DNA of 34,290 bases from Nemertoderma westbladi (GCA_032718475.1 JAUCBJ010000964.1:1-34290); one strand, 5' to 3'; positions 21,193 to 31,756 are shown, counted from the stretch's first letter. Made by a program: numbers and translations. The notes: generated from the sequence alone by a model not told the origin.

Positions 21193-21945
21193 TCACGAAG
21201 GCATTTTTTGTGTCATTCTTTTTTAAGAGTGTAGTGAACTTTATGGGTATACCTGCACTCTGAGTAACTGACAGATACTGGAAATATTACAGGTTATAAG
21301 TAAAATAAGGCTATTGAGTAATAAATAGACATATTGAATCCAAACTTACAGTAGGAACGTCATAGCATAGTATGACACCGTTTTAGGTCGTTTTGCTGCT
21401 AGTTGTTGCGTCCTAGAAGAGATCTTCTTCTTGCTCGAGGTTGTTACATTTAACACAACGGCATCAAGATAATGCCCCTCATATATTGGGGCATTGTCAA
21501 ATACTTCGCGTAAAGACGCCCTCTCGTATCCGGGAGGTAGTGCGGAATACCGATCCATTATAGTTAAATAGGCCTAACCAATTAGATAACTAATATAGAT
21601 AATAATTTATAATTTATAACTAATGATTAATATAGATAACCAATTACTAAAACAATTTATTATTAATATTATTACAGTATTATTATTAATATACATTGCG
21701 AAATAAACTGATATTGAATTTTTAAATACAAAAATTAAGATGTTCCTTATAAAAATGTATCACATCACATATTACAATATTCATAGATATATATGCATAG
21801 GTTATGACAGCGGTTAAATTAACTGAGGAACAAGGGTTAAACGGCATAACGGTTAAAGGAATGGATGAGAAACGAATGTTAGGAATTTCATTTGGAAAAT
21901 ATTTGCAGTATAGCTTCATTAATTAAATTAATGAAGGCGTTCCTG
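21193..21945. other. AT-rich spacer with one unassigned short frame
   Basis: A 70-codon frame on the minus strand (21558-21346) begins with an ATG and has ordinary composition (PPGYERASLREVFDNAP near its start) but no recognised domain. It could be a host exon or retroelement debris. The rest, 21560-21945, is AT-rich and holds nothing I can name. Confidence 0.4.
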
Positions 21946-22358
21946 GTTTGACTGGGCAGCATATTATTTCAACTAGGCGGCAAAAGTTCCGCGCAGTGAC
22001 AATAATAAACGAGGCTATGCTCAGTATTACATTAAAAAATGAGTATTATTCACCGCAACGGTACTGTCTTGTTGTTCTTGTGATGTATGTAAGTGTTTCG
22101 TGGTCCATTATACCCAATACGCACACCTTGGCGTAACTGTTGCATTAATTCTGAAACCTCTTGCGATTGGGCATGGAAACGTAAATCATCCTCAAGTTTG
22201 TCTACATTGATGGGAGTAGATGGGTGTTTTTCTATGCTGTAACTGCCTTTTCGTATTTTCAAGTGTTGAAATGCCTCTGACGCTATGTTTGCTAGATCGT
22301 TTTGATCTATGTAATAAATATGGTCAGCCACTGTTGAACTCGTGATATCCATTATCAT
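21946..22358 (-). pseudogene. Fragment of a DIRS-like retroelement
   Basis: The frame 22358-22050 contains TPINVDKLEDDLRFH followed by LRQGVRIGYNGPRNTY. The pattern 'TP...L...L..H......L..G...GFRIGY.GPR' is one I know from the segment just upstream of reverse transcriptase in DIRS-type (tyrosine recombinase) retroelements. Beyond the stop, a shifted frame around 21990-21950 reads NMLPSQ, resembling the 'N...SP.G.VPK' start of reverse transcriptase. No catalytic part remains. The identification rests on one motif and is tentative. Confidence 0.45.
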
Positions 22359-22745
22359 ATAATCATTTTAAAAGTCCTATAGAACTAGACTTATAATATC
22401 TGATAGCTCTAACTGTTAGTCGCCTACTGGTAACTATCTCTATAGCTGTACTTATGCTGTAGGCCAATATGCACTACTGCACTAAATGACTATGCAATAT
22501 CTTAGTGCGCTTCAAGTATTATTTTCAGATAAATGACAGTAACTCAGCTTCAGTAATACTACAATAGGGCCCAAGTACTGTCCAATATTTTCAAGGCAAC
22601 AGACCCAAGTCCAATAAACTACAGTTGTTGGTTGGTTGAAAGTGCAGAAGTGCAACAACTCAACTTGTGCAACAGGCTGAAGTCCTCCTGTGAAATGGTT
22701 GGTAGACAATGCAAAACTGATTTGGTCGCAAATTATTTGTTGAAA
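22359..22745. other. Spacer between retroelement remnants
   Basis: An open frame on minus (22757-22512) covers this stretch, but beyond the last recognisable Gypsy word near 22745 I see no retroelement motif. Confidence 0.5.
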
Positions 22746-24175
22746 AGTTTTCAACAAACCTACTATAAAAATTAACCATGCCTGTGAATGTCTGAACTTC
22801 TTTTTGACAACCAGGTTTTGTTTAACTGATAATGGAAGATACTTTTTCAGGGTCCGATGTTATCGTACCATTCCCCACTATGTATCAAAGTACTCTCACA
22901 GATTTTTTTCCAAATATACATTTCTTTGGATTTAATTTCAAACCATCACGTCGCATTCTTTAAAATGCGGCTTTAATCATTTGTAGATGGTCCTCTATTG
23001 AACGACTAGATAACGTGATGTCGTCTTGATATGGAGGGACATTGGAGATATTCTGCCTAGTTTTTGATATTTCGCGTTGAAATTTTGGTCCTGAATTACA
23101 CCATCCAAATGGTACGACAGTGAATTGATATAAATTGTCACCCGCTTGAAATGCTGTCTTTAGTCGTGATTCCTCATCCAAAGGTATTTGCCAATACGCA
23201 GATTGTAAATCTAAGGTAGAAATCACATTGGCATTAGCTAGCTAACTCATCAAGGATATCATCAATTCGAGGTAATGGAAATTGGTCATGTATAGTAATA
23301 TTATTTAACTTTTTATAATTAACAACGAAACGTTTTTCACCTCCTTTCGATGAATTACTAAAAGGCAAGGAAATACCCAGGGAGAACTACTGTGCTCTAT
23401 GACATCCATTTTCAGCATTTTATCCACATGTTCCAGTATTTCCTTGGTCTCGGCTGGGCTCTTTCTATATGACCTAATTAATATATATCGGATCATTATT
23501 TTGGGTTTCTATTTTTACATTAGCTTCAATATGATGTCCCAAATCTGAAGAATCCCTTGAAAATATATCCGAAAATTCCCAACATATTTCTTTCAAATTT
23601 TCAACCTCTTTAGATGACCAGCTTATCAGGAATTTAAAATTGTTTAAGAATTCCCGTTTTACTAAGATGTTGTTCTCATTTTTATCATTTATAGCCACTG
23701 CACAACAACCTTTGTTGTTATCATATGGGAAAGAAATTTCAATTTTTCCAAAATCGATAACAATTTTCAAGGACATTAATATATCTTTGCCTAATATAAC
23801 TTCGAAATCGTTACTTGGCATTCACAAACCATTCACAAGTAACACGATCCCCTATACGAAACTCAAAATACCCGTATTCCGTCACAGTAAAATTAAAACT
23901 ACCCAGAGTTGTGAACAACTTTCGAGGTCCACTCCTAATTTGTAATGCAGCTTCTCTAAAAATTTTTAAATCAGGCACAAAACTATAATCAGATCCAGAA
24001 TCTATTAATGTTTTACAATTCTTACTCACACCTATCACCACATTGTTGTAGATAAGGCTGGCAATGACATTAATTTCCCGTTGTCATTGACAGACCTGAT
24101 CCGTTTTTTTGGTTTATTTCTACAAACAGATGCTACATGATTCATTTCACCACATTTATAACATACCTTTCCTTT
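22746..24175 (-). pseudogene. Old Gypsy-type pol remnant: zinc knuckle, protease, reverse transcriptase
   Basis: Read on minus from high to low coordinates. A CCHC knuckle CYKCGEMNHVASVC lies near 24160-24119. A retropepsin follows with DSG in TLIDSGSDYSFV (near 24000) and its closing word VILGKDIL (about 23797). The pre-RT linker with RSYRKSPAETKEI comes next, then reverse transcriptase with STLDLQSAYWQIPLDEESR, VPFGW and YQDD in place of the commoner Y(L/V)DD. The connection segment QTFTGMVNFYSRFVENFS is near 22785-22740. At least five frame changes separate these pieces. No RNase H, integrase or LTRs were found. The sequence is AT-rich like the host and unrelated in detail to the young provirus at 16.6-21.2 kb, so it is an older insertion of a different lineage. 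Confidence 0.85.
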
Positions 24176-25185
24176 CCAACAACGTTGTGCTGAATGGTTA
24201 CTGTAAAAACCGCCGAAATAGGTTCTAAAATAAATTTGATAGCATTTATTTACTGATTAGAGGTGACCGTGAAATGTGCTTTTATTATCTTTTGGTAAAG
24301 ATTAAACTCATTGTATATTTCTTGTTTTAATATCGATACTTTTATAGTGTTTATTTAATCACACATACTGTACTTATATAATCGTTTATATCACCTGCCG
24401 AACCATTTTATTTTGTTTCTCATTCCCCTCCCCCGGAGCGATTATATGTTTAAAACTACTACGATACAGGCTCACCGGTTCTAGTGGCCGCTGTTCCACG
24501 TGGCAAGGAACAGATAACAGATAGAAATCTGTCCGAAGTAGTGCAGATAATATTGACTCCTTCCCATCACCTCTCCGCAATTTCCGTCTACTCGCGACTT
24601 GTCATCTCTTCGGGATAAGTATTTCGTAAGAATATGAAAACTTTAGGGATAAACTTATTGCAATATTATTCTCTCATTAAATTAATACATAATAGTACAA
24701 ATAAATTCAATTAATATATTTAATTCACAAGTAATAAACAATTTCTTTTGTTTTTAAAAGCTGGCCTCACCCGGTCACCTAACAACTCGTGTGGGCAATA
24801 AATTTAATAACTAATTCCGTCTTACCTTCCTCATAAAGCGGGCGCTGCATGGCAAGTCGGAGTATTTCGAAGGGCGAAGGGGGTGTGCGGTCAAATCTAA
24901 AGTGGGCGCTAGCGTGTTGTGGACATCTTTCCCCTGCGTTGCTGACGGCCTAACTGTTTAGGCTGCCATCCTCTCGATGTTTGGCTGTCCCAAGGTTGGA
25001 CCAAAAGAAAACATGTTCAGGAGTTTGCAGTATATTTACAGTTTAGATTCGAGCAAAGATTATCAAACAGAGTTTCAACAAGAAACCAAAATAAACTAAA
25101 TGACTAATCTGACAAGTTAACAAGGTGAATAATAACGCAAGTCAAGTGGAGTGTGAGAGAGATGATAACCGAAGGCAAACCAGCC
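24176..25185. other. Spacer, no gene recognised
   Basis: The minus frame at 24386-24580 has no motif. The stretch 24830-24960 is more G/C-rich than its surroundings, without a coding signature. Confidence 0.55.
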
Positions 25186-25189
25186 TTTT

Positions 25190-25425
25190 ATACTAAATAT
25201 CGGACATGGAAACCAAACAGAATTTTCCACAGCTTCACATTTGAGCAATAAAGTGCCCTATGCCCTATGATTGGCCCAGCCCATCGTTCAATGCAAACCG
25301 GCCCTTACACTAATCTGGGACACGGAATACTAACAGAATTTTCCATAGCCTCACATTTGAGCAATAAGATATTTTATGCCCCATGATTGGCCTGGCTCAT
25401 CGTTCGATACGTTGTACACGTCTCA
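25190..25425. repeat. Two direct copies of a 116-bp repeat
   Basis: The word CAGAATTTTCCA occurs at 25218 and 25334. The flanking 100 bases match well (CACATTTGAGCAATAA, ATGATTGGCC, CATCGTTC). The block lies next to the tRNA-like head at 25478-25556 and may be the body of the same SINE, duplicated. Confidence 0.75.
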
Positions 25426-25477
25426 TTGGTCTGCCAATTTGCACCAAATGAAAATAAATGGCCCCAAAATACAAATT

Positions 25478-25556
25478 TCCCGACCGGGATTCGAACTCGT
25501 AACCTATCTGTAATGTAACCAACGCCTTAACCATCTGACCACTACGCCACGAGAGT
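25478..25556 (-). repeat. tRNA-derived SINE head (or tRNA pseudogene)
   Basis: On the minus strand an A-box-like TGGCGTAGTGGTCAGA is followed about 30 bases later by the B-box GAGTTCGAATCCCGG. Outer bases CTCG...CGGG do not give a clean acceptor stem and the anticodon arm is not well formed, so a working tRNA is unlikely. Such heads drive RNA polymerase III transcription of SINEs. Confidence 0.7.
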
Positions 25557-25970
25557 ACCTAGGGGCTTTATGTGTATGTGTAAAATATAGAATATAATCA
25601 CTATCTAATTATTGCATACTTAATATTGCAGATACGGCGTAAATACAATCGATCGTACATACAAAATACAAATTTACTAATTAACTTTAGTGCCTAAAAT
25701 ACAAAAAAGGCTTTCGGTTATCAAGGTAAGCAAATTAAACAAATTAGATCAAAACAAATTAGAACAAATTAAACAAATAATTTCAAATCTCCTTCGATAA
25801 ATCTTTATATATTGTAAATATACATAATAAACTTTCACCAAATTAAATCAGTCCAAATATAATATAAACATAAGGCGCTAATAACTTTAAATAAGTCTTA
25901 AAGTGTTCTCCTGACGAGCTTAAGAGTTCGTCCTGCTGGTCTGGATATCTTCTCCTGAGCACTAATTGCT
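25557..25970. other. AT-rich spacer with CAAATTA-type simple repeats
   Basis: At 25730-25785 the word CAAATTA recurs several times. No gene is seen. Confidence 0.6.
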
Positions 25971-25972
25971 AA

Positions 25973-26130
25973 CGGTAGGCTCGCAAGCCTTCCTTCTCTA
26001 TCTCGCTCCTCCAAACCCAACGTTCATACATAACGTCCAATATAAGCATCCAAATAAATATCCGAATATAATATCCAATATAAATATCCAATATAACATC
26101 CAATATCGGTAGGCTCGCAAGCCTTCCTTC
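25973..26130. repeat. 24-bp direct repeat with hairpin, and ATCCAATATAA repeats between
   Basis: CGGTAGGCTCGCAAGCCTTC and four more bases occur identically at 25973-25996 and 26107-26130. Each copy contains the hairpin AGGCT-CGCA-AGCCT. Between them is a run of ATCCAATATAA-type words (26036-26106). The second copy overlaps the neighbourhood of the OTU gene's end, where it could have arisen by local duplication. Confidence 0.75.
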
Positions 26131-26140
26131 TTCTCGCTTC

Positions 26141-27966
26141 CTATTCCTTCGCTGAGCGTGCTCGTCCACGTCCTCTAGTGCGATTTGGTGGTGGTCGAGG
26201 TCGAACTGGGTTCGGACTTCGGTGTCGAGTCGTCGGTGGTTCCAAAACGCTAGGAAAGGGGACGACGGGAGTTTCGCACATCCGTCGTGCACTCAATCCT
26301 CTAAATCCTCGTCCGATTCCAATGGTCGACTTAGCATCGGATCGAGTCTCCACAACGCTAGGAGGAAGTCGAAAGGTTGGGACTGTTCCATCCGCTGACA
26401 CCTCGCTCTCTGACGTCGTTTGGGTTCTAATGGGTTCAGGCAAAGCGTATCCTGTCCCTCCGCGTGGTTCTCTAGCAAGGGAAACCGTGCCCCGAGTCAT
26501 CCGGATTTGCGACTTCGATGCCGTCCTCTCGGCGACATTTACTACCTTCTTTATCTCTTGTCCGGCCTTCTGGGCTTTGAGTATACGAAATTGCTGATCA
26601 TCCTGTGGGTGACGCGTCTTCTCTGCTAACGGCGTGGCCTTGAAGCCAGTCTCACGCAAAACGTCGGTCTCGTCCAGAATACACGAGGTTACGCATTTGT
26701 GATAAAATGCGCTCCGGTATGCCCAAGCTATCGAATGCCAGGCTCCTCGATTTCGCTATTCAACTCGCAGTTTATCGAATTCTCCGGCGGTAATCTTGTT
26801 CATCATAGTTTGAAAGTTCCAAGTATTCTTGTTGTCGGGGTGCACCTGTAAGAAATAGTCCCGCACAACTTTGAATCCACTGTCCAATGGCAATATATCC
26901 AGCACCTCCAACAATTCATCATACTGAGGCATAGCCGATACATATCCTTCCTTTGACATTATGAGAGGGTTTACGGCGGCCCAAAATCCCAAATGTGCTC
27001 TCATAGGGAAACGGCGTCGCTGCGTCGATACATGCTCGTCTGCTAGATCCTCCCAATGGTCGAATAACTGTCGGACGATTTTAACTGACATGTGCTCATA
27101 GGGGACGTCTCTAAGTTGACATTCCGATGCCCTATGGCCCTTAATATTACAATACGTGCACTGCGCCACGAAACGCCAGCAAGTGTAGAAAGTGTGCGAA
27201 CGTTGATCCCCGCACCAGTTGCATACTAAGTCCGGTAGAGAGATATGTGCTTTGCTCCGCATTTCTTTGCGTGATGGCCAGTTGCCCCGCATCTCCCACA
27301 AATAGTGTTGGCAGGGTACCAAACTCGCTCATAGATGAGATCTCCGATGGGGCGAGCGCTACCATCCACGTGATAATTCTCATCATCCGGGTCAGTCGGT
27401 ATGTTCGTCTCCGTAGGTTGTACACAAACCATAGCATCGCTTTTCTCCAACTCGCGTATCTGTTAGTTTTTAGATCTGTTAGATGTTGTACTGTTAGTTG
27501 TTGGCAGTACCCTATCTATTTCAAAAGCAGTATAGTGTCCCGGGACGAAACCCAGATGAATAACCACCCCCGCTGCCCTGATGATAATATCGTTCCCCAT
27601 TTGCCCATCCCACGTATGAATTTTGAAAGTGTAACCCAATGAATATGAAAGGGCACACAATATTGCATGGGTTCCCCATTCCGCTCCGTGACGTAGGTTC
27701 TCTATATACCTTGCGTATGTTTAACCCCCCCATTTCCAAAAATCCACGATACTCTGGATTATCATTAAAAAAATTGGCGGCCGTATTACGTAACTCACCT
27801 ACATTGTATAACTGTGCAGTTCCTAGGTATACGGCGGTGACTATCGAGGCAAACATGCAGTCCCCGTCGTCACCGCTGCATTCGAGTTGCATTAGTCCCA
27901 ATTGGGCAGCAGCCCGGCCCACAGTCCGCCCGGTGTTGATCATCTCCACCACTATCGGATTCCAAG
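26141..27966 (-). pseudogene. Decayed gene: OTU protease domain, three zinc knuckles, R/P-rich tail
   Basis: Read on minus. From 27966 the frame starts WNPIVVEMIN. An OTU-type cysteine protease follows: catalytic word GDDGDCMF with the Cys codon at 27859-27857. After a one-base frame change near 27655 comes the closing GHYTAF with the His codon at 27537-27535, about 107 residues later, as in OTU domains, which cut ubiquitin-like chains. An in-frame TAA at 27463-27465 leads on to knuckle 1 (CGRCGATGHHAKKC, 27300-27259). A frame change near 27250 precedes knuckle 2 (CNWCGDQRSHTFYTC, 27223-27179) and knuckle 3 (CTYCNIKGHRASEC, 27160-27119). A helical region with no recognised domain follows, then an in-frame TAG at 26756-26758. 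The same frame continues open to 26141 with an Arg/Pro/Gly-rich end (RGRGRARSAKE). The knuckles suggest nucleic acid binding as in Gag proteins. I know no standard family with this exact order, so the source (retroelement, virus or host gene) is open. Confidence 0.65.
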
Positions 27967-28657
27967 CTGAAAAATATAAAAATAGATAATATCATAAAAA
28001 GTTAGATCTTGCATCTCAGATAAAACTCCTTCTCCACTCCCAATATCCAGTGACTGGCCGGAATCAAGTGGTCTGAAAATTCCGCCACCAGCATCGACGT
28101 TTTCCCCCCGGGTGTCGGGAATAACGGCAACATTATTTTAAATTTGATTATTCTACTTATATGGGGAGGGGCGAGCCGTGAAGTGTGTGAAAGCATATAG
28201 GTGTCACTGGCGAGTTGCCTTATCGCCGTCTGTCACCACCACAAATTTTTGATTGCTAATAACTCAATTATTTCGTGATTTGATGAAAAAAAGGGGTGAG
28301 CCATGAAGCGAGTGAAGCCTTAGCATATGGGTACCATTAGCGAGTTGTGGGGGCGAGCTACGATGAAGTAAGGAAGGTTATTGTATTTATAATATTACTA
28401 TTTTAATTTGATTATTTTACTTAAATCTGCCATCACTTTTATTTAAAAATTTCTCCCGCCACCTCACCCACTTATCCCGCCATCGCCATCTGCCCAAGTT
28501 ATTTTGTTGATTTGATGAAAAAATAGGGCGAGCCATGAAGCGAGTGAAGCCTTAGCATATGGCTACCATTAACGAGTTGTGGGGGAGCATGTAGGTACTA
28601 TTGTTGAATTTGCCGATTATTATTGTTATTATATTAATTGTCGTAATTATTACTTAC
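27967..28657 (-). other. Possible intron between two decayed exons
   Basis: On minus, GTAAGT at 28657-28652 follows coding-like sequence, and a T-rich tract with TTTTTCAG ends at 27967, directly before the OTU frame. A CTAAC word in that tract could be a branch site. The phases at the two edges do not fit the frame I prefer upstream, so splicing is a suggestion only. A frame at 28196-28002 within it (words LFPTPGGKT and HWILGVEKEF) might be a further exon. Confidence 0.35.
28165..28587. repeat. Direct repeats with the word GAGCCATGAAGCGAGTGAAG
   Basis: Two copies of about 77 bp (28277-28352 and 28509-28586) share GAGCCATGAAGCGAGTGAAG, CCTTAGCATATGG and CGAGTTGTGGGGG, 232 bases apart. A third, more diverged copy starts near 28165. 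Confidence 0.8.
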
Positions 28658-29060
28658 ATTAATTTTCGGTAGGTGGCAGTGTGTGAATTTCACCAACCAT
28701 CCGCGGCGGAATATGCACATCGGCCGCCGACTGGCTATCGGCGAGATAGCAATCCCCGGGCGCGCCGGGAGCACCCCATCTTTACGTGGTACGTCCCGTA
28801 TTCTATCTTCCCACGCGAATCTCCGCGCTACCATCATTAAATGTCGCCCCCTTGTTAAGGGGCGATGAATGAAGGCAACAGACAACAGACATCGGTTTAT
28901 AGGGTTTAACTTCGGGCGTTATAAATGTCACCGTTGGTTTATTAGGCCTCCTAAGTGGTTCGATAGCACCCCCTCGAGGCCCCCACCCAAAAGTTTGGGG
29001 CACCCTACCAGAAACTGGTATTTGTTGGTTGGGTTCAACGATTTTATTCGCTTCAGCCAT
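28658..29060 (-). pseudogene. Unrecognised protein, N-terminal part, one frame change
   Basis: Begins at an ATG at 29060 (MAEANKIVEPNQQIPVSG), runs about 58 codons, then best continues in another frame from about 28885 (AFIHRPLTRG, then FAWEDRIRDVPRKDG) up to a splice-donor-like GTAAGT at 28657. Two Trp and many Pro and Arg residues give it an ordinary soluble protein composition. I recognise no domain. The sequence is richer in G/C than its surroundings and lies in line with the OTU gene downstream, so it may be an upstream exon of that gene or a separate gene of the same unit. Confidence 0.4.
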
Positions 29061-29114
29061 TATAATACAGAAATTATTATACTGCTATATGGCCAGTCAA
29101 CCATGTCAAACGCT

Positions 29115-29138
29115 CCCCCCCCCCCCCCCCCCCCCCCC
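29115..29138. repeat. Poly(C) run of 24
   Basis: Twenty-four consecutive C, directly between two coding-like segments of the minus strand. Confidence 0.9.
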
Positions 29139-29149
29139 ATTAATTAAGC

Positions 29150-29269
29150 AATCTGATGTAAAACCGAATTCAACATCTGATTTACCACCCTTCAACTTAG
29201 AAATCGCCTCAGCTACCAATTTGGCAGAAACAGACATACTTTCGTCAATAACAAGATTTTGCAATTCTG
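29150..29269 (-). pseudogene. Short exon-like coding fragment
   Basis: On minus, a CTATTTCAG acceptor-like signal ends at 29270. About 38 open codons follow, with words LQNLVIDESMSVSAKLVAEA and ISKLKGG, strongly helical. It runs into the poly(C)/(G) tract. No family recognised. The composition differs from random AT-rich sequence, which is why I list it. Confidence 0.35.
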
Positions 29270-29494
29270 AAATAGTTTAGAATCAACGATTATAATATAT
29301 TTTAAAAATCGGAAAAAATGAACAACAGAGGGTGGCATACACTACACCAATAATATAATATTTTTTTCAGATTATTAAATCGCCATTTATATTTACTATA
29401 GTACAAAGCGGTTTGGTTGAATGGCTTAGTGTGGAGTGGGGTGGTGGGAAGAATATGGAAGTTTATAGAAGAACAAACAATAATTCTTATGACA

Positions 29495-30105
29495 TTATGT
29501 AATAAGCCTCTCTTCAATAAACTCCTTTACTTTATTCGGTTCTGATGGCCATATATATGATATATGGGCATCAGCCTCTGCTGATATGGTTGTCTCCCCA
29601 TCCGCCTGTGTGATGGTACCCCACATCGACCATCCCACTACAGACAAACCACATTCTCTATTGATTCTTCCTGCAATACTTTTTCTCTGCATTCTTCAAG
29701 GCTGGAACACCGAAATTACCAAGAGGTAAAGTCAGCGGAGAAGGATTAATAAAAAGTTTTGATAGATTGAAAGAGAATAGCCCGTCCTCGGCTTCTGGAA
29801 ATCCTGGAATTTCTGGATTGATAAACATTCCAGCACACCAGTTGGCTGAACGCCTGCTCTTATAATAACACACACATACTGCCTCCTTGGTGCTGGCATG
29901 TTTATCGCACAGAGCCCACTACACCTCTCCCTACAACACACACCCCGGAGATACTGACTTTTACACACTTGTAGCTAAACATATGAGTGTCAGTATCGCC
30001 AGGGTATTGGTTGTAGGGGACGTAGGGAACTTCGTACACTGGGCCAGGGGTTAGTTTTATAGGGGATCCAGTATGTATAATGGGATTAGACGAGTCGTTG
30101 CTCAT
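29495..30105 (-). pseudogene. Unrecognised protein of about 200 residues with two frame changes
   Basis: Starts at an ATG at 30105 (MSNDSSNPIIHTGSPIKLTP). Early on it has a proline/tyrosine-rich stretch with VYEVPYVPYNQYPGD. The frame changes near 29915, then reads SANWCAGMFINPEIPGFPEA and LPLGNFGVPALKNAEK, changes again at a run of five A near 29690, and ends with GLSVVGWSMWGTITQADGE and a TAA at 29495. The three segments overlap end to end without gaps, so a single broken gene is likely. Size and the early P/Y motifs recall matrix proteins of negative-strand viruses, which use such motifs for budding, but this is a weak analogy and no family is recognised. Confidence 0.45.
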
Positions 30106-30633
30106 ATATTTACAGTTGAAATATGCAATCCATAATCCACAATATACAATCCACGATCGTGTATCATGGACTTCCTTTGTTCGTAATTTCAATTTATCCT
30201 GATTTTACCTTTAAAACCTACGCAAATGGAGTTGAGGTTAGAATTCTGAGTTTATCTAAGAATAGAGTTTTTAATCTCAAAAAAAACATATTTTGGATGA
30301 TGCCGTTCGTCAGTTGACTACGCTTAGTAAGACACCAGGACATAAAGAGGAGATCATAATGCGAAACATGGAGCTCTTGGGATGTTGTCAATTTGGAGGG
30401 CGCAATTATTATATGATGGCGGGCCTTTGATCTAGAACTCGATACATGATTATCTTGTTGCCATTATCTCGTCATGATATTGACGTCACACCTCTCCTTT
30501 GTTCTTTCTCTAACATATGAACACTTTCCATTGTCATATTTTAATCATCTACCTCTATAAAAAGCTATCATGATGGCCACGGTTCACTCTAGAAACATTT
30601 CCATATAAATTTTTATCCTTTTCTGTCATCTAA
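30106..30633. other. Spacer between decayed coding blocks
   Basis: No frame, RNA gene or repeat that I can support. The plus frame at 30123-30317 is not convincing. Confidence 0.55.
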
Positions 30634-31756
30634 TTACAATGTTTTCTTACATATAAGAATATATTTACTTTTTGTATTAACTTCGCCAAACCCTTCAGCT
30701 AATTTGCCATGAAATACCGAATCTTCAACAAACTGAAATGTATACTCTTCATTCCAACGAAATGAAGCTTTCATTACTGACCTACATCTTTTTGTGTTAA
30801 AATTTAATTGTATAACACATTGCTGTAAGAAGTTACCATGTTCAGTGGGCAAACTCTCACCTCTACCATTATTGTAAGATTTACAAATAACGAATATATC
30901 CTTGCCTGGAATGTGATTCATCATTTCAACATTATCAACCATATCAACTGTAGGAACAAGATCACAAATATCTCCTGCAACCTGATCTGCGACCATATCA
31001 CCTAAATGTAAGTGGCCTAAAACCACACTAATTTTCTCCAGGCAATCAGTAACATTCGTATTAGACCTTGGAACCCTTGTGTTATTATTGACAACACGCT
31101 GCAGATAATTTAGAACTGACTGTTGAGTGACGATTTTCGGTTCAATATTCAACAATGTGTGATACAACACATGGCAATACATTATACAAACTGCAATCAT
31201 AAACCTGGTGCTAAATTGTCTACTTTATGAATAACCCAAGGTCTCATTCCAGTACTTGATTAAGTCTGTATACAAGGCATTTCTTTTCTTGATATTTCCC
31301 TAACAGATTGTTTCCCAATTTTTATCACTCGTTGCTTTCTTATAACAATATCAATATGTATCATATGTCATATGTGCTGTATCAATATGTATTGCTCCTT
31401 GTAAATTATCCTTTATTTTATCAGGTGGCGGCAAATCATGTCTTTACATCTTCCACATAATTATCTTCTAGGTTAGGTCTACCATCCCTAACGAATTCAA
31501 TAACATCCACTCTGTATTCCAAAATTAGTCTATTAGCCTTCTCTAATCTGTTATCATCATAAAAACAAATGGAAACTGAATCCGCGGATCCAACTCTATG
31601 AATGTTGAAGATATTCTGTTGTAACCACCTTTTGTATTTATCGTCCGATACGAATCCACATGCTATCCAACTCTTGGTACTGATTACATGGGGTGATATC
31701 TTTGCCATAGATAATACATCTGGCCACGCGAACAAGTATCTTGCATTATCGTCACC
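30634..31756 (-). pseudogene. Unrecognised protein of more than 300 residues, broken in several places
   Basis: Collinear open segments on minus: 31756-31436 (words KSWIACGFVSDDKYKRWL and FYDDNRLEKANRLILEYRVD), 31440-31351 (HDLPPPDKIKDNLQGAIHID), 31349-31200 with one TAA at 31262-31260 (RKQRVIKIGKQSVREISRKE), and 31200-30634 (NIEPKIVTQQSVLNYLQRV, then GKDIFVICKSYNNGRGES). The segments abut, so they are probably one gene with frame changes. An acceptor-like TTACAG ends at 31757, so more exons may lie upstream. No catalytic motif, signal peptide or zinc site is visible apart from one possible hydrophobic stretch at the start of the last segment. I cannot name a family. It lies upstream of, and in the same orientation as, the OTU-knuckle gene. 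Confidence 0.45.

Noticed and set aside
25478-25556. Functional tRNA gene
   Set aside because: A and B boxes are present but the acceptor stem and anticodon arm do not form well; a SINE head fits better.
26178-26597. 139-codon plus-strand frame opposite the OTU gene's tail
   Set aside because: Antisense to the continuous minus frame that carries on from the zinc knuckles; no motif.
29029-29280. Plus-strand frames with proline runs (28869-29147 and 29029-29280)
   Set aside because: They translate the poly(C) run; the minus strand gives more coherent coding sequence on both sides.
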